This document shows positions 1 through 8,341 of a stretch of DNA of 64,000 bases, piece by piece. The first letter of the stretch is position 1; the number at the start of each line of letters is the position of its first letter. The translations under genes and the position numbers were made by a program. This DNA is from Lachnospiraceae bacterium (lineage in GTDB: Bacteria; Bacillota; Clostridia; Lachnospirales; Lachnospiraceae), in assembly GCA_910575105.1 (NCBI GenBank), contig CAJTDK010000005.1, positions 1 through 64,000 of the forward strand, read 5' to 3'. Under the pieces are notes generated by a model. That model had not been told where the DNA came from. It searched no databases and was given only the letters and a program-made list of their open reading frames with translations.

Positions 1-447
1 CAGTACTTAATGGTGAGCCAGTTAGGAGCGCTTAACACGATCTTCGCCCTGGTATTTCCGGGACTGGTAACGGCGTTTGGTACGTTCCTTCTCAGACAGG
101 CGTACATGGGACTTCCGAAGGACTTAGAGGAAGCAGCGAGACTTGACGGATGCAATATTCCGCAGACCTTCCTGTATATCATGGCGCCGCTTACAAGGTC
201 GTCCATGGTAGCGCTTGGAATCTTTACCGCAGTATTTGCATATAAAGACCTGATGTGGCCGTTGATCTGTAACAAAGACGTAATGCCGCTGTCCGCAGCG
301 TTGGCAAAGATGCAGGGACAGTACGCAAGCAATTATCCGCAGCTTATGGCAGCATCGCTGCTGGCATGTATCCCGATGATCGTTTTGTATCTGATTTTCC
401 AGAAACAGTTCATTGAGGGTATTGCAACTTCCGGCGGAAAGCTGTAA
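1..447 (+). CDS. Carbohydrate ABC transporter permease, MalG-type (5' end outside window)
   Basis: C-terminal ~148 residues of an inner-membrane permease of the binding-protein-dependent sugar importer family (MalG/MsmG/RafG-like). The EAA loop that docks on the ATPase is visible as EEAARLDGCNIPQTFLYI, with the conserved Gly, followed by the usual last two membrane helices (MVALGIFTAVFAYKDLMWPL and LLACIPMIVLYLIF) and the short GIATSGGKL tail. Reading is open from base 1, so the gene begins upstream. It precedes a YesL-like gene and a GH36 alpha-galactosidase, so the likely cargo is an alpha-galactoside such as raffinose or melibiose (inference). A strong terminator follows the stop. Confidence 0.9.
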   Translation, partial: QYLMVSQLGALNTIFALVFPGLVTAFGTFLLRQAYMGLPKDLEEAARLDGCNIPQTFLYIMAPLTRSSMVALGIFTAVFAYKDLMWPLICNKDVMPLSAALAKMQGQYASNYPQLMAASLLACIPMIVLYLIFQKQFIEGIATSGGKL

Positions 448-487
448 TATATGATTTGGTGAGACGAACGTAGTCTTTAGAGGAAGG

Positions 488-519
488 CACCTGGTCTGTT
501 CGCGGACCAGGTGTTTTCT
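488..519 (+). terminator. Rho-independent terminator after sugar permease
   Basis: A perfect 9-bp stem, CACCTGGTC (488-496) with GACCAGGTG (505-513), is followed by TTTTCT. It lies 40 nt after the permease stop. The next gene either has its own promoter in 520-595, where no clear one was recognised, or is served by read-through. Confidence 0.85.
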
Positions 520-614
520 GTCAAAGTTCATGCAGGCGGGGAAGATCCGCGGACTGGGGCGTTGGATAGCTTCAGGGGCGGGCCTGCGGAGAGAAAAGGA
601 GATGTGCAGAAGAT

Positions 615-1283
615 ATGTTTAATGAAGGCGGCTTATTTTCAAGGATATTTGGATTTCTGGGGCAGTTGATCGCGCTGAATCTGCTGTGGATCATATGTTC
701 GCTTCCTGTGATCACAGCCGGGGCTTCGACAACGGCATTATTTTATTGTACACTAAAAATCCACAAGGATGGAGACTGCAGGACGTTTAAGGATTTTTTC
801 AAGAGCTTTCAAGAGAATTTTAAACAGTCTACGTTAGTATGGCTGTTGCTGATCATAGCGGCGGTGATTATTTATTTTGAGAGAAAGGCAGTCCCTTCTA
901 TGCCTGGGATCATGCCCGCCGTATTTTCTTATTTGCTGGTGGCGGTCAGTATTCCGCTGATCATGATTGCATTGTATATATTTCCCACAGTGGCGGCGTT
1001 TGACAATAAGATACCGAAGCTGGTAATGAATGCATTATATTTCTCGATCAAGAACATAATATATACTCTGGCAGTTGCTGCGATTACGATCGCGCCGATG
1101 TTTTTTACGCTAGTTGACGCAAAGCTGTTTCCGGTGTATCTGCTGATCTGGATGCTGTGCGGATTTTCGCTGACGGCGCTTGCAGATTCGTGGTTTTTTT
1201 GGAAATTATATAAGCCCTATTTCCCGGAGGCAGAGGAAGCGAAGGGTTACGAGGATTTAGAGACAGATCAATATGTATTTTAA
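615..1283 (+). CDS. YesL-like DUF624 membrane protein
   Basis: A 222-residue polytopic membrane protein. The N-terminus FNEGGLFSRIFGFLGQLIAL and the following WIICSLPVITAGASTTAL are hallmark DUF624/YesL features. These proteins have about five hydrophobic helices and commonly sit beside carbohydrate ABC transporters and glycosidases in Firmicutes; their biochemical role is not established. Here it lies between the sugar permease and the alpha-galactosidase, 27 nt before the latter, which fits a single utilisation locus. The AAGGAG at 596-601 is somewhat far (13 nt) from the ATG. Family assignment is good; a function in galactoside uptake or regulation is inference from position. Confidence 0.8.
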   Translation: MFNEGGLFSRIFGFLGQLIALNLLWIICSLPVITAGASTTALFYCTLKIHKDGDCRTFKDFFKSFQENFKQSTLVWLLLIIAAVIIYFERKAVPSMPGIMPAVFSYLLVAVSIPLIMIALYIFPTVAAFDNKIPKLVMNALYFSIKNIIYTLAVAAITIAPMFFTLVDAKLFPVYLLIWMLCGFSLTALADSWFFWKLYKPYFPEAEEAKGYEDLETDQYVF

Positions 1284-1310
1284 AATAATAGAATTGTGAA
1301 AGGGCAGGAT

Positions 1311-3506
1311 ATGAAATATATTACTTATAATGAAGAGACAAAAGTTTTTACTCTGCGCACAAAGAACAGCATGTATCAGATGCAGGTGAGGGCATATGAT
1401 ACATTGGTGCATCTATATTATGGTGCCGATATCGGGGATACTGAGGCCGCACATCGTATTATCTGTCTGGACCGTGGTTTTTCAGGAAATCCCTATGAGG
1501 CGGGAGAGGACCGCACGTTCTCTCTGGATGTGCTGCCGCAGGAGTACTCCGGTTACGGAAACGGGGATTACCGGATTAATGCGATGGAGATGACTCATGA
1601 GGACGGAAGTGACGCGGTTCATCTGCGTTACGAGAGTTACCGCATGCTGGAAGGAAAGTATTCCCTTAAGGGGCTTCCCAGTATGTTTGGTAGTGAGAAA
1701 GAAGCAGAGACTCTGGAGATTACCTTGTACGACAGGATCACGAACCTTAAGGTTCATCTTCTGTACGGGGTGTTTTATGACCTTGATGTGATCACCAGGG
1801 CAGTGAGGATGGAAAATAAGGGAGAGAAGGCAGTTACGATACAGCGTGCCATGTCTCTGGAGATGGATTATACCAACAAGCACATGGATCTGATCCATTT
1901 CTACGGAAGGCACACGATGGAGCGTATGACAGAGCGGCTTCCGCTTCACCACGGAGTACAGTCTGTGGAGAGCAAGCGCGGGATGTCCAGCCATCAGCAC
2001 AATCCCTTTGTAATCCTGTGCGATAAGATGACTTCGGAAAAGCACGGCGACTGTTACGGGTTTGCTCTTGCCTACAGCGGCAATTACCGCTGCGAGATCG
2101 AAGTGGACCAGATGGAGCAGACAAGGCTTGTGATGGGAATACATCCGTATCATTTTTCTTTCCGTTTGAATACAGGGGATAAGTTTGAGACCCCGGAAGT
2201 GATTATGGCATATTCCGGCGAGGGGCTTGGGCGGCTGTCGCGCATTTACCATGATGCGTATCGTTCCAACCTGATCCGGAGCAAATATGTAAAGACTCCC
2301 AGACCGATTCTGGTCAATAACTGGGAGGCGACTTATTTTGATTTTGACGAGGAAAAGCTGTATAAGATCGCAAAAGAGGCGAAGGCTATCGGCCTTGATA
2401 TGTTCGTCCTTGACGACGGCTGGTTTGGAAAGCGGGATACGGACTACTCCGGTCTCGGCGACTGGATCGTGAATGAGGACAAGATCAAGGGAGGACTTCC
2501 GAAGCTGGTGAAGCGTATCAAGGAGCTTGGGATGAAGTTCGGCATATGGATCGAGCCTGAGATGGTGTCTGAGGACAGCAATCTGTACCGGGAGCATCCG
2601 GACTGGGTGCTTAGGATTCCGCAGAGGAATATGACGCGGAGCCGTCACCAGCTGAACTTGGATATCACGAGAAAAGAGGTCCGGGATTATGTTATGCAGC
2701 AGATTTTTGACGTGCTGGATAGCTGCGGTGCAGACTATGTAAAATGGGATATGAACCGCAGTGTGGCAAATGTATACTCATCAGCGCTTCCGCCGGAGAG
2801 ACAGGGCGAGGTATTCCACCGTTATGTGCTCGGCGTATATGAGATGATGGAACAGCTTGTCAGCAGATATCCTGACCTGCTGTTCGAGAACTGCTGCGGA
2901 GGCGGCGGGAGGTTTGACGCGGGGATGCTTTACTATTCTCCGCAGATCTGGTGCAGCGACAATACGGATGCCATCGACCGTCTGAAGATTCAGTACGGGA
3001 CATCCTTTGGCTATCCGGTCAGCACTATGGGCGCGCATGTCAGCGTATGCCCCAACCACCAGACAGGGCGCACGACACCGTTTGAGACGAGGGCGGTAGT
3101 TGCAAGTGCAGGTACGTTTGGTTATGAGCTTGATCTCGAGCATCTGACGAAAGAGGAAAAGGAGCTTGCGAGAAAGCAGATTCAGGAATACAAAGAGATG
3201 GAGCACCTGGTTTTGACAGGTGACTACTATAGATTATCCAATCCTTATAAGAATGATGATTATGTTATCTGGCAGTTTGTCTCCAAAGATAAAAAAGAGG
3301 CTGTTGTCAACGGTGTTCAGTTAAGAAATGAAGCAAATCCGCATATTCATTTGATCTATCTGGAAGGGCTGAAGCCATGTGAACACTACAAAGACGCAGC
3401 TACGGGAGAAGTATATACAGGCGCCGCGCTGATGAAGGCAGGTATACCGCTTCCGGTAGGGGTAGGAGATTATCAGCCGATAAAATTCCGTTTTATTATG
3501 ATTTAG
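1311..3506 (+). CDS. Alpha-galactosidase, GH36
   Basis: Retaining alpha-galactosidase that removes terminal alpha-1,6-galactose from melibiose, raffinose and stachyose. About 731 residues, the usual size of cytoplasmic GH36 enzymes, with no signal peptide. The nucleophile is D480 in YVKWDMNRS and the acid/base D550 in WCSDNTDAIDR; the DDGWFGKRDTDYSGLGDW loop of the barrel and the N-terminal beta-sandwich are also present. An upstream in-frame GTG at 1296 has no ribosome-binding site, whereas AGGGCAGG (1301-1308) precedes ATG 1311, so the latter was chosen. The product presumably acts on sugar imported by the transporter encoded upstream; released galactose would enter the Leloir pathway. Confidence 0.95.
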   Translation: MKYITYNEETKVFTLRTKNSMYQMQVRAYDTLVHLYYGADIGDTEAAHRIICLDRGFSGNPYEAGEDRTFSLDVLPQEYSGYGNGDYRINAMEMTHEDGSDAVHLRYESYRMLEGKYSLKGLPSMFGSEKEAETLEITLYDRITNLKVHLLYGVFYDLDVITRAVRMENKGEKAVTIQRAMSLEMDYTNKHMDLIHFYGRHTMERMTERLPLHHGVQSVESKRGMSSHQHNPFVILCDKMTSEKHGDCYGFALAYSGNYRCEIEVDQMEQTRLVMGIHPYHFSFRLNTGDKFETPEVIMAYSGEGLGRLSRIYHDAYRSNLIRSKYVKTPRPILVNNWEATYFDFDEEKLYKIAKEAKAIGLDMFVLDDGWFGKRDTDYSGLGDWIVNEDKIKGGLPKLVKRIKELGMKFGIWIEPEMVSEDSNLYREHPDWVLRIPQRNMTRSRHQLNLDITRKEVRDYVMQQIFDVLDSCGADYVKWDMNRSVANVYSSALPPERQGEVFHRYVLGVYEMMEQLVSRYPDLLFENCCGGGGRFDAGMLYYSPQIWCSDNTDAIDRLKIQYGTSFGYPVSTMGAHVSVCPNHQTGRTTPFETRAVVASAGTFGYELDLEHLTKEEKELARKQIQEYKEMEHLVLTGDYYRLSNPYKNDDYVIWQFVSKDKKEAVVNGVQLRNEANPHIHLIYLEGLKPCEHYKDAATGEVYTGAALMKAGIPLPVGVGDYQPIKFRFIMI

Positions 3507-3540
3507 CCGATAACCTATTTTTGTAGTGCATATCTATGGG

Positions 3541-3580
3541 GAACAGCCGGAGCAGACAACTGCGCCGGCTGTTCTCTGTT
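3541..3580 (+). terminator. Rho-independent terminator after alpha-galactosidase
   Basis: Perfect 10-bp stem GAACAGCCGG (3541-3550) with CCGGCTGTTC (3565-3574), followed by a short T-rich stretch. It closes the galactoside operon. Confidence 0.75.
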
Positions 3581-3609
3581 ATGACGCAGGGACTTTTTCC
3601 GTGACCCTG

Positions 3610-3638
3610 TTGACGCATATTTTCTGATTTGCTAAAAT
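3610..3638 (+). promoter_or_regulatory. Sigma-A promoter for the HTH/dgt operon
   Basis: TTGACG (3610-3615), 17-nt spacer, TAAAAT (3633-3638), 68 nt before the next start codon. Near-consensus hexamers with ideal spacing. Confidence 0.7.
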
Positions 3639-3705
3639 GTATCCATAGGGCATCCCATGGTTCATGCCTCTGCAAGGTGTGGAAAGGGAAAAAAGGAGGT
3701 AAGGT

Positions 3706-4926
3706 ATGCCGGATTTAACATTTGGGGAGCAGGTGAAGATCGTTCTTGGCAGAAAAGGGATGACAATTAAAGAACTTGCGGAAATGATTGAACAGCGTAC
3801 GGATAAGAAGATGTCGAGGCAGAATCTGACGCAGCGGCTGGGACGGGATAATTTCCAGGAACAGGACATGCGGATGATTGCTTCTATTTTGGAGTGCCCG
3901 TTCAGGTTGAGCATTCTTGGTGAAGATACTTTGGATGAGAGAGAGATTGAGGCTGCAGGAGAGGCTTTTGCAGGTACGGATATAAAGGAAGATGAGGATA
4001 CGAAGGAGGAAAAAGAGGAGGTGTCCCTGACGGAAGATGATGCAGGGGCGGATCTGGAAAAGAAGGGTACAGAAGAGAGCGGATTTTCGGAAGAGAGAAA
4101 AGAGACGGAAAGGGCAGAAGAGGAGGAAGGAACCAAAGAGGCGCAAAGGACAAGGGAAACTTCGGGAACAGACGGCGCTGCTTATGACACAGAGGTCGAA
4201 AAAGGGACTTCTGAGACAGCGGAGAGCGCTGCTTTGACGGAAGATGGTACAAAGAGAGCAGAGGAATCCGGCAGGGAGATCACCGTGGGAGAATTTCTTG
4301 AGATCCGGAAAAGCTCGGGGGAGTCGGCTCAGGAGCAACTGATGAAGGAGCTTCTTGCGGAGATGGATTCCATAGAGCGCGAAGACCGGGAGAGAAGTAT
4401 GGCATGGGAGGAGCGACGCCGGCTAAAGGAGCAGCAGGAGGCTGAGAAAAAGGTGGAGAAAAAGGGCGGATGGATGTCGCGCTTCCGGTTCAGGAAGCAC
4501 GGGCAGGAGCCAGAGCCGGAGGAGTATTTTGATGAGGCGGATATCGTACCTGATCAAGAGGAGGGCGGCGATGCCGACATAGAAGAGGTTGCCGGGGACG
4601 AAGCTGAACAAAAGGAAAAGCCAGCGGAGCCGGTGACATTTTCGGAGAGGATAAGGGAGTACGCTTCGCCGGATGACGAGCTTCGGGCGGACATGTATGA
4701 GGATGAGGAGGAAGACATTGAAGCGGGGGATGTTAATCCGTATACCGGCAGGGAGTATTTCTCCAACAGTGTGCGGATGCATCCGAAGCGCATAGGATAT
4801 GTGCAGGTGTACAACAGGAAAGACCATAAGTGGTCGGATATGACGGAGTGGGCTTTTTTAGGGTATCAGGAGCGGAAGAAGATGCTGCTGGGGAAGGACT
4901 ATGAGCCGCCGATCTATCTTGATTGA
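3706..4926 (+). CDS. HTH-domain protein with long acidic low-complexity linker
   Basis: 406 residues in three parts. Residues ~1-70 look like an XRE-type helix-turn-helix (MTIKELAEMIEQRTD ... SRQNLTQRLGRDNF ... MIASILECP). Residues ~80-340 are a Glu/Lys/Arg-rich, low-complexity, probably disordered or coiled segment. The last ~60 residues form a compact, probably conserved module with NPYTGREYFSNSVRMHP, GYVQVYNRKDHKWSDMTEW and YEPPIYLD. No family name is recognised. The start has a strong AAGGAGGT. The stop lies 8 nt before the dgt ATG and overlaps its ribosome-binding region, so the two are translationally coupled. A DNA-binding or nucleoid-associated role is only suggested by the N-terminus. 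Confidence 0.7.
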   Translation: MPDLTFGEQVKIVLGRKGMTIKELAEMIEQRTDKKMSRQNLTQRLGRDNFQEQDMRMIASILECPFRLSILGEDTLDEREIEAAGEAFAGTDIKEDEDTKEEKEEVSLTEDDAGADLEKKGTEESGFSEERKETERAEEEEGTKEAQRTRETSGTDGAAYDTEVEKGTSETAESAALTEDGTKRAEESGREITVGEFLEIRKSSGESAQEQLMKELLAEMDSIEREDRERSMAWEERRRLKEQQEAEKKVEKKGGWMSRFRFRKHGQEPEPEEYFDEADIVPDQEEGGDADIEEVAGDEAEQKEKPAEPVTFSERIREYASPDDELRADMYEDEEEDIEAGDVNPYTGREYFSNSVRMHPKRIGYVQVYNRKDHKWSDMTEWAFLGYQERKKMLLGKDYEPPIYLD

Positions 4927-4934
4927 GGAGCGTT

Positions 4935-6356
4935 ATGGAGTGGAGACAGTTATTATCGACGAAAAGGAGCAGAGGGCCGTCCCTGAGGAGGGGAGCGGGC
5001 AGTGATTTAAGGAGCGAGTTCGAGAAGGATTACCAGCGGATCATCGGCAGCGCTTCTTTTCGGAGGCTCCAGGATAAGACCCAGGTATTTCCGCTGGATA
5101 AGAGTGATTTTATCCGGACAAGGCTGACCCATTCCCTAGAGGTGTCGTCCTTTGCCAAATCCCTGGGGCAGAATATCGGTGAGAATATACTTGCCTTTCA
5201 CCGGGATGCGGGATTTACTCCGCAGATGAAAGAGGATATCTGCAATATCCTGCAGTGTGCGGGGCTGATTCACGATATCGGGAATCCGCCCTTCGGCCAT
5301 TTTGGGGAAGTGGAGATCAGAGAATGGTTCGAGAGGGAGCTTTCCGTGCGCAGATTCCGCGGGACGCCGATTGCAGAGCTTCTGTCCGAACAGATGAGAC
5401 AGGATCTGTACCATTTTGAGGGAAATGCGCAGGCGCTGAGGCTTGTGACGAAGCTTCATTTCCTGGTGGATGATAATGGGATGAACCTGACTTACGCTTT
5501 GCTTGGGACGATGATCAAGTATCCGGTGTCTTCCCTGGAGGCCAACAGGCGCTCAGCGGATATCAAGGACAAGAAGATGGGGTATTACTATGCGGATAAG
5601 GAGATCTTTGAGGATATCCAGAGGGAGACTGGGACGAATGGGAAGAGGCATCCGCTGACCTTTATCCTGGAGGCGGCGGATGATATCGCTTATAAGACGG
5701 CGGATATCGAGGACGCGTTTGTCAAGGGCTTCATCACCTACAACCGTCTCTTAGAGGAGCTTAAGGAGCTGCAGATGCTGTACCGGCAGGACGGCGCGGG
5801 AGCCTTCTACCCGGCGGACAAGCTGGAGGAGATCTATCTGATCGGGAAGGACAGGCATGTGGATAACCCGGAGGAATTCGCGATCAAGAACTGGATCGTG
5901 CGGGTGCAGGGATTCCTTTTAAACTGTGCGACTTATGGATTTACGTCCAACTACGGGTCGATCATGAGCGGGACATATAAGCATGATCTGTTTTATCGTA
6001 CATTTGCGGACAAACTTATGGATCTATTGGGAGATTTTGCGTTTCGTGAGGTGTTTACCTCTGACGCTATATACCGCATGGAGGTATCAGAGTCGGCCAT
6101 GATCGACTATCTGATGGACAAGTTTGTGTCAGCGGCGGTTAAGTATGACGACAGCGCCCAGAAGCTTGGGACTATCGAGTCCCGGATGATCTGGTTTATC
6201 TCTGACAATTATAAGAATGCCTATCACCGGCAGGCGAAGGGCAAGTCAGAAGCGGAGAAGCTGTATCTGCGCCTTTTGCTGGTGACGGATTATATCTGCG
6301 GCATGACGGACAGCTATGCAAAGCGGCTCTATCAGGAACTGAATGCGATGGTATAA
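4935..6356 (+). CDS. dgt: Deoxyguanosinetriphosphate triphosphohydrolase-like protein (HD domain)
   Basis: dNTP triphosphohydrolase that splits dGTP (or other dNTPs) to deoxynucleoside plus tripolyphosphate. 473 residues. The metal-binding HD signature is present: H66 in RLTHSLEVS, H113-D114 in GLIHDIGNPPFGHFGE, and a later Asp in EAADDIAYKTADIED. The N-terminal SFRRLQDKTQVFPL is typical. A TTG at 4923 would add four residues, but GAGGAG (4925-4930) places the start at ATG 4935. Co-transcribed with the upstream HTH-linker gene. The usual role is nucleotide-pool control; some homologues restrict phages, but nothing here shows that specifically. Confidence 0.92.
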   Translation: MEWRQLLSTKRSRGPSLRRGAGSDLRSEFEKDYQRIIGSASFRRLQDKTQVFPLDKSDFIRTRLTHSLEVSSFAKSLGQNIGENILAFHRDAGFTPQMKEDICNILQCAGLIHDIGNPPFGHFGEVEIREWFERELSVRRFRGTPIAELLSEQMRQDLYHFEGNAQALRLVTKLHFLVDDNGMNLTYALLGTMIKYPVSSLEANRRSADIKDKKMGYYYADKEIFEDIQRETGTNGKRHPLTFILEAADDIAYKTADIEDAFVKGFITYNRLLEELKELQMLYRQDGAGAFYPADKLEEIYLIGKDRHVDNPEEFAIKNWIVRVQGFLLNCATYGFTSNYGSIMSGTYKHDLFYRTFADKLMDLLGDFAFREVFTSDAIYRMEVSESAMIDYLMDKFVSAAVKYDDSAQKLGTIESRMIWFISDNYKNAYHRQAKGKSEAEKLYLRLLLVTDYICGMTDSYAKRLYQELNAMV

Positions 6357-6429
6357 AATAAATATTGAATTTGTGGAATGAATAGCGGGCAGCGTGAATA
6401 GATTATGATGAGTAAACCAGAATGGAAGT

Positions 6430-7764
6430 GTGGCATTGAAACGATTTATCCGCTATTTGTACGAGTATGAGCAGGGAAAGCGCATGCGTAATGTGGGCTT
6501 CGTGAAGGTAGAGCAGGGAGAAGATGAGTGTATGGTTCACATACACGGAAAGGGACTGCGCATGGGCAGCGATAAAAACCTGCAGGTCTACCTTCTTTTT
6601 GAAGACGGAGGAACGTGCTTTGGTATATGGCAGGGGGAGGCAGACAATGTCAATCCTGCGGTGAATGAATGTATCAGTTATACGGAGGAAGAAGCCGGGA
6701 CGCCGGAGATTTACGCAAGGATAGGCGGCGTGGCGCTGGAAAACCGGGATGGGAGAAGGTTCGCGGCGATCTGGGATGACACGCCGATGGATATATCCGG
6801 TATGCGGATATGGAGGCAGAGAGAAGAAAGGCCAGGAACAAGGGCAGAGAAGGCGGCAGATCAGACTGGCATCAGCGGTGGTGTGAGAGGAGTAGCAGCA
6901 CAGAGAGCAGCCGTACAGGCGGAAAAGGCTGAACGGACATCCGGCGGTGAGCCGGAAGGAGCTTCGCCGGGAAAAGAGCCTGATCTGTTGAGGGCAGAAG
7001 CCGGGAAAGCGTCTGGCCTGGGGGATACAGATGCCTGGGAAGAGCCTGACCCGCTGGATAGGGATACCCGGGAAGCGTCTGGGATGATGAAGGCAGCTGG
7101 CCGGGAAGAGGCTGGCATGCAGAGGGATGAAATGCTGCCGGAGGGAGCGTCGGATGAGCCGGAAAGGATGCAGCCAGAAGAGGAGCCGGCAATGCCGGAA
7201 GTGATGTCAGGCACAGGAATGTCTCAAGAGCCGGAAGGGACGCTGCCAGGAGGAGCACCGGTGATGCCGGAAGTGATGTCAGGCACAGGAATGTCCCGTA
7301 AGCCGGAAGTAATATCAGGCACAGGAACGTCTCAGGAGCCGGAAGAAGCGGGAGAGCCGGATGATCTTACAGATCCAGTGCCGATGATCAGAAGCGAAGG
7401 TATATTCTTCACTGACGCGGCGGAAAATCCGCATCCCCAGAAGGGGTGGCGGACAAAGAAGATCCAGCGGACAGAACTTGCCAAACTTGCCCGTTGTGAA
7501 TGGCGTCTGGCGAATAATAATTTCCTTCTGCACGGATACTATAATTATCACCACCTTATCCTGCTGGAAAGAGGAGAGCAGTATATGCTCGGCGTGCCAG
7601 GCATCTATCATGAAAAAGAGGCAGCGGCAGCAGGGGCTTTCGGGTTCCCGGAATTTATCGCAAAAGACAGGCTTGAGATCAAGCTTAGCCAGGAGGAATG
7701 CAATGAAGATCACCCTTTCGGCTATTGGTGCCGGCCGGTAAAACGGGCGTTCAGATGGGAATAA
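6430..7764 (+). CDS. Uncharacterised protein with conserved ends and repetitive Pro/Glu/Gly-rich middle
   Basis: 444 residues. An N-terminal domain (~1-120, ALKRFIRYLYEYEQGKR ... VHIHGKGLRMGS) and a C-terminal domain (~330-444, CEWRLANNNFLLHGYYNYHH ... GVPGIYHEKE ... FPEFI ... HPFGYWCRP) are separated by ~200 residues of low complexity rich in P, E, G, M and S. Near the end of the linker is a repeat with core MPEVMSGTGMS. The family resembles DUF6128-type Lachnospiraceae proteins, but that name is from memory and unsure. Start is GTG 6430 or TTG 6436: GGAAG at 6424-6428 suits the latter better. Downstream tadA begins 18 nt after the stop. No enzymatic motif was recognised. Confidence 0.7.
   Translation: MALKRFIRYLYEYEQGKRMRNVGFVKVEQGEDECMVHIHGKGLRMGSDKNLQVYLLFEDGGTCFGIWQGEADNVNPAVNECISYTEEEAGTPEIYARIGGVALENRDGRRFAAIWDDTPMDISGMRIWRQREERPGTRAEKAADQTGISGGVRGVAAQRAAVQAEKAERTSGGEPEGASPGKEPDLLRAEAGKASGLGDTDAWEEPDPLDRDTREASGMMKAAGREEAGMQRDEMLPEGASDEPERMQPEEEPAMPEVMSGTGMSQEPEGTLPGGAPVMPEVMSGTGMSRKPEVISGTGTSQEPEEAGEPDDLTDPVPMIRSEGIFFTDAAENPHPQKGWRTKKIQRTELAKLARCEWRLANNNFLLHGYYNYHHLILLERGEQYMLGVPGIYHEKEAAAAGAFGFPEFIAKDRLEIKLSQEECNEDHPFGYWCRPVKRAFRWE
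7194..7345 (+). repeat. Imperfect in-frame tandem repeat within the 6430-7764 gene
   Basis: Three degenerate copies of a unit beginning CCGGAAGTGATGTCAGGCAC, with the last copy shorter and more diverged. They encode (M)PEV(M/I)SGTG(M/T)S blocks. Being in frame within a low-complexity linker, they probably expand or contract between strains. Confidence 0.7.
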
Positions 7765-7782
7765 AAATGATGGAGTAAGGAA

Positions 7783-8268
7783 ATGCTGACTACAGATGAG
7801 AAATACATGAAGGAAGCAGTCAGGCAGGCGAAAAAAGCATATGCCCTTGGGGAGACGCCGATCGGCTGTGTGATTGTATATCAGGATAAGATTATCGGGC
7901 GGGGATATAACCGCAGGACGATCGATAAGAATACGCTTGCTCATGCGGAGCTGACAGCGATCAGAAAAGCAAGCCGGAAGATGGGCGACTGGCGGCTTGA
8001 AGGGTGCACGCTGTATGTGACGCTTGAGCCGTGCCAGATGTGCTCCGGGGCGATCGTACAGTCCAGGATGACACGGGTTGTCGTAGGATGTATGAACCCG
8101 AAAGCGGGCTGTGCAGGTTCGGTGCTGAACCTGCTCCAGATGCCGCAGTTTAATCATCAGGCAGAGCTGACGACAGGAGTGCTCGAGGAAGAATGCAGCC
8201 AGATGATGAAGACATTTTTCAAAGAGCTGCGGGAACGCAAAAAGAAGAATACGAAAAATGCAGAATAA
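7783..8268 (+). CDS. tadA: tRNA-specific adenosine(34) deaminase
   Basis: Converts A34 to inosine in tRNA-Arg(ACG), allowing wobble decoding of CGN codons; essential in most bacteria. 161 residues. The zinc-dependent deaminase motif is H54-A-E56 (LAHAELTAIRKAS) with C84 and C87 (LEPCQMCSGAI). RMTRVVVGCMNPKAGCAGS is the TadA substrate-loop region. ATG 7783 follows a GGAGTAAGGAA sequence. It is the last gene of the run that includes dgt, ahead of a terminator, and is convergent with lplA. In many genomes tadA neighbours the SRP RNA gene, as here (about 1.2 kb away). Confidence 0.96.
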   Translation: MLTTDEKYMKEAVRQAKKAYALGETPIGCVIVYQDKIIGRGYNRRTIDKNTLAHAELTAIRKASRKMGDWRLEGCTLYVTLEPCQMCSGAIVQSRMTRVVVGCMNPKAGCAGSVLNLLQMPQFNHQAELTTGVLEEECSQMMKTFFKELRERKKKNTKNAE

Positions 8269-8303
8269 GCCGGATCAAACCTCCGGCTTATCATCATTGA
8301 GAG

Positions 8304-8341
8304 AGCTCCGGACAGGAAAATTTCCTTCAGGGAGCTTTTTA
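8304..8341 (+). terminator. Terminator after tadA
   Basis: Stem AGCTCC (8304-8309) / GGGAGCT (8330-8336) with an inner AGGAAA/TTTCCT stem and a TTTTTATT tail. It overlaps the stop codon of the convergent lplA gene. A smaller GCCGG/CCGGC hairpin lies just after the tadA stop (8269-8287). Confidence 0.75.

Noticed and set aside
4935-6356. dGTPase as part of an antiphage system
   Set aside because: Base composition matches the neighbours and the gene is in a housekeeping-looking run; no other defence gene adjoins.
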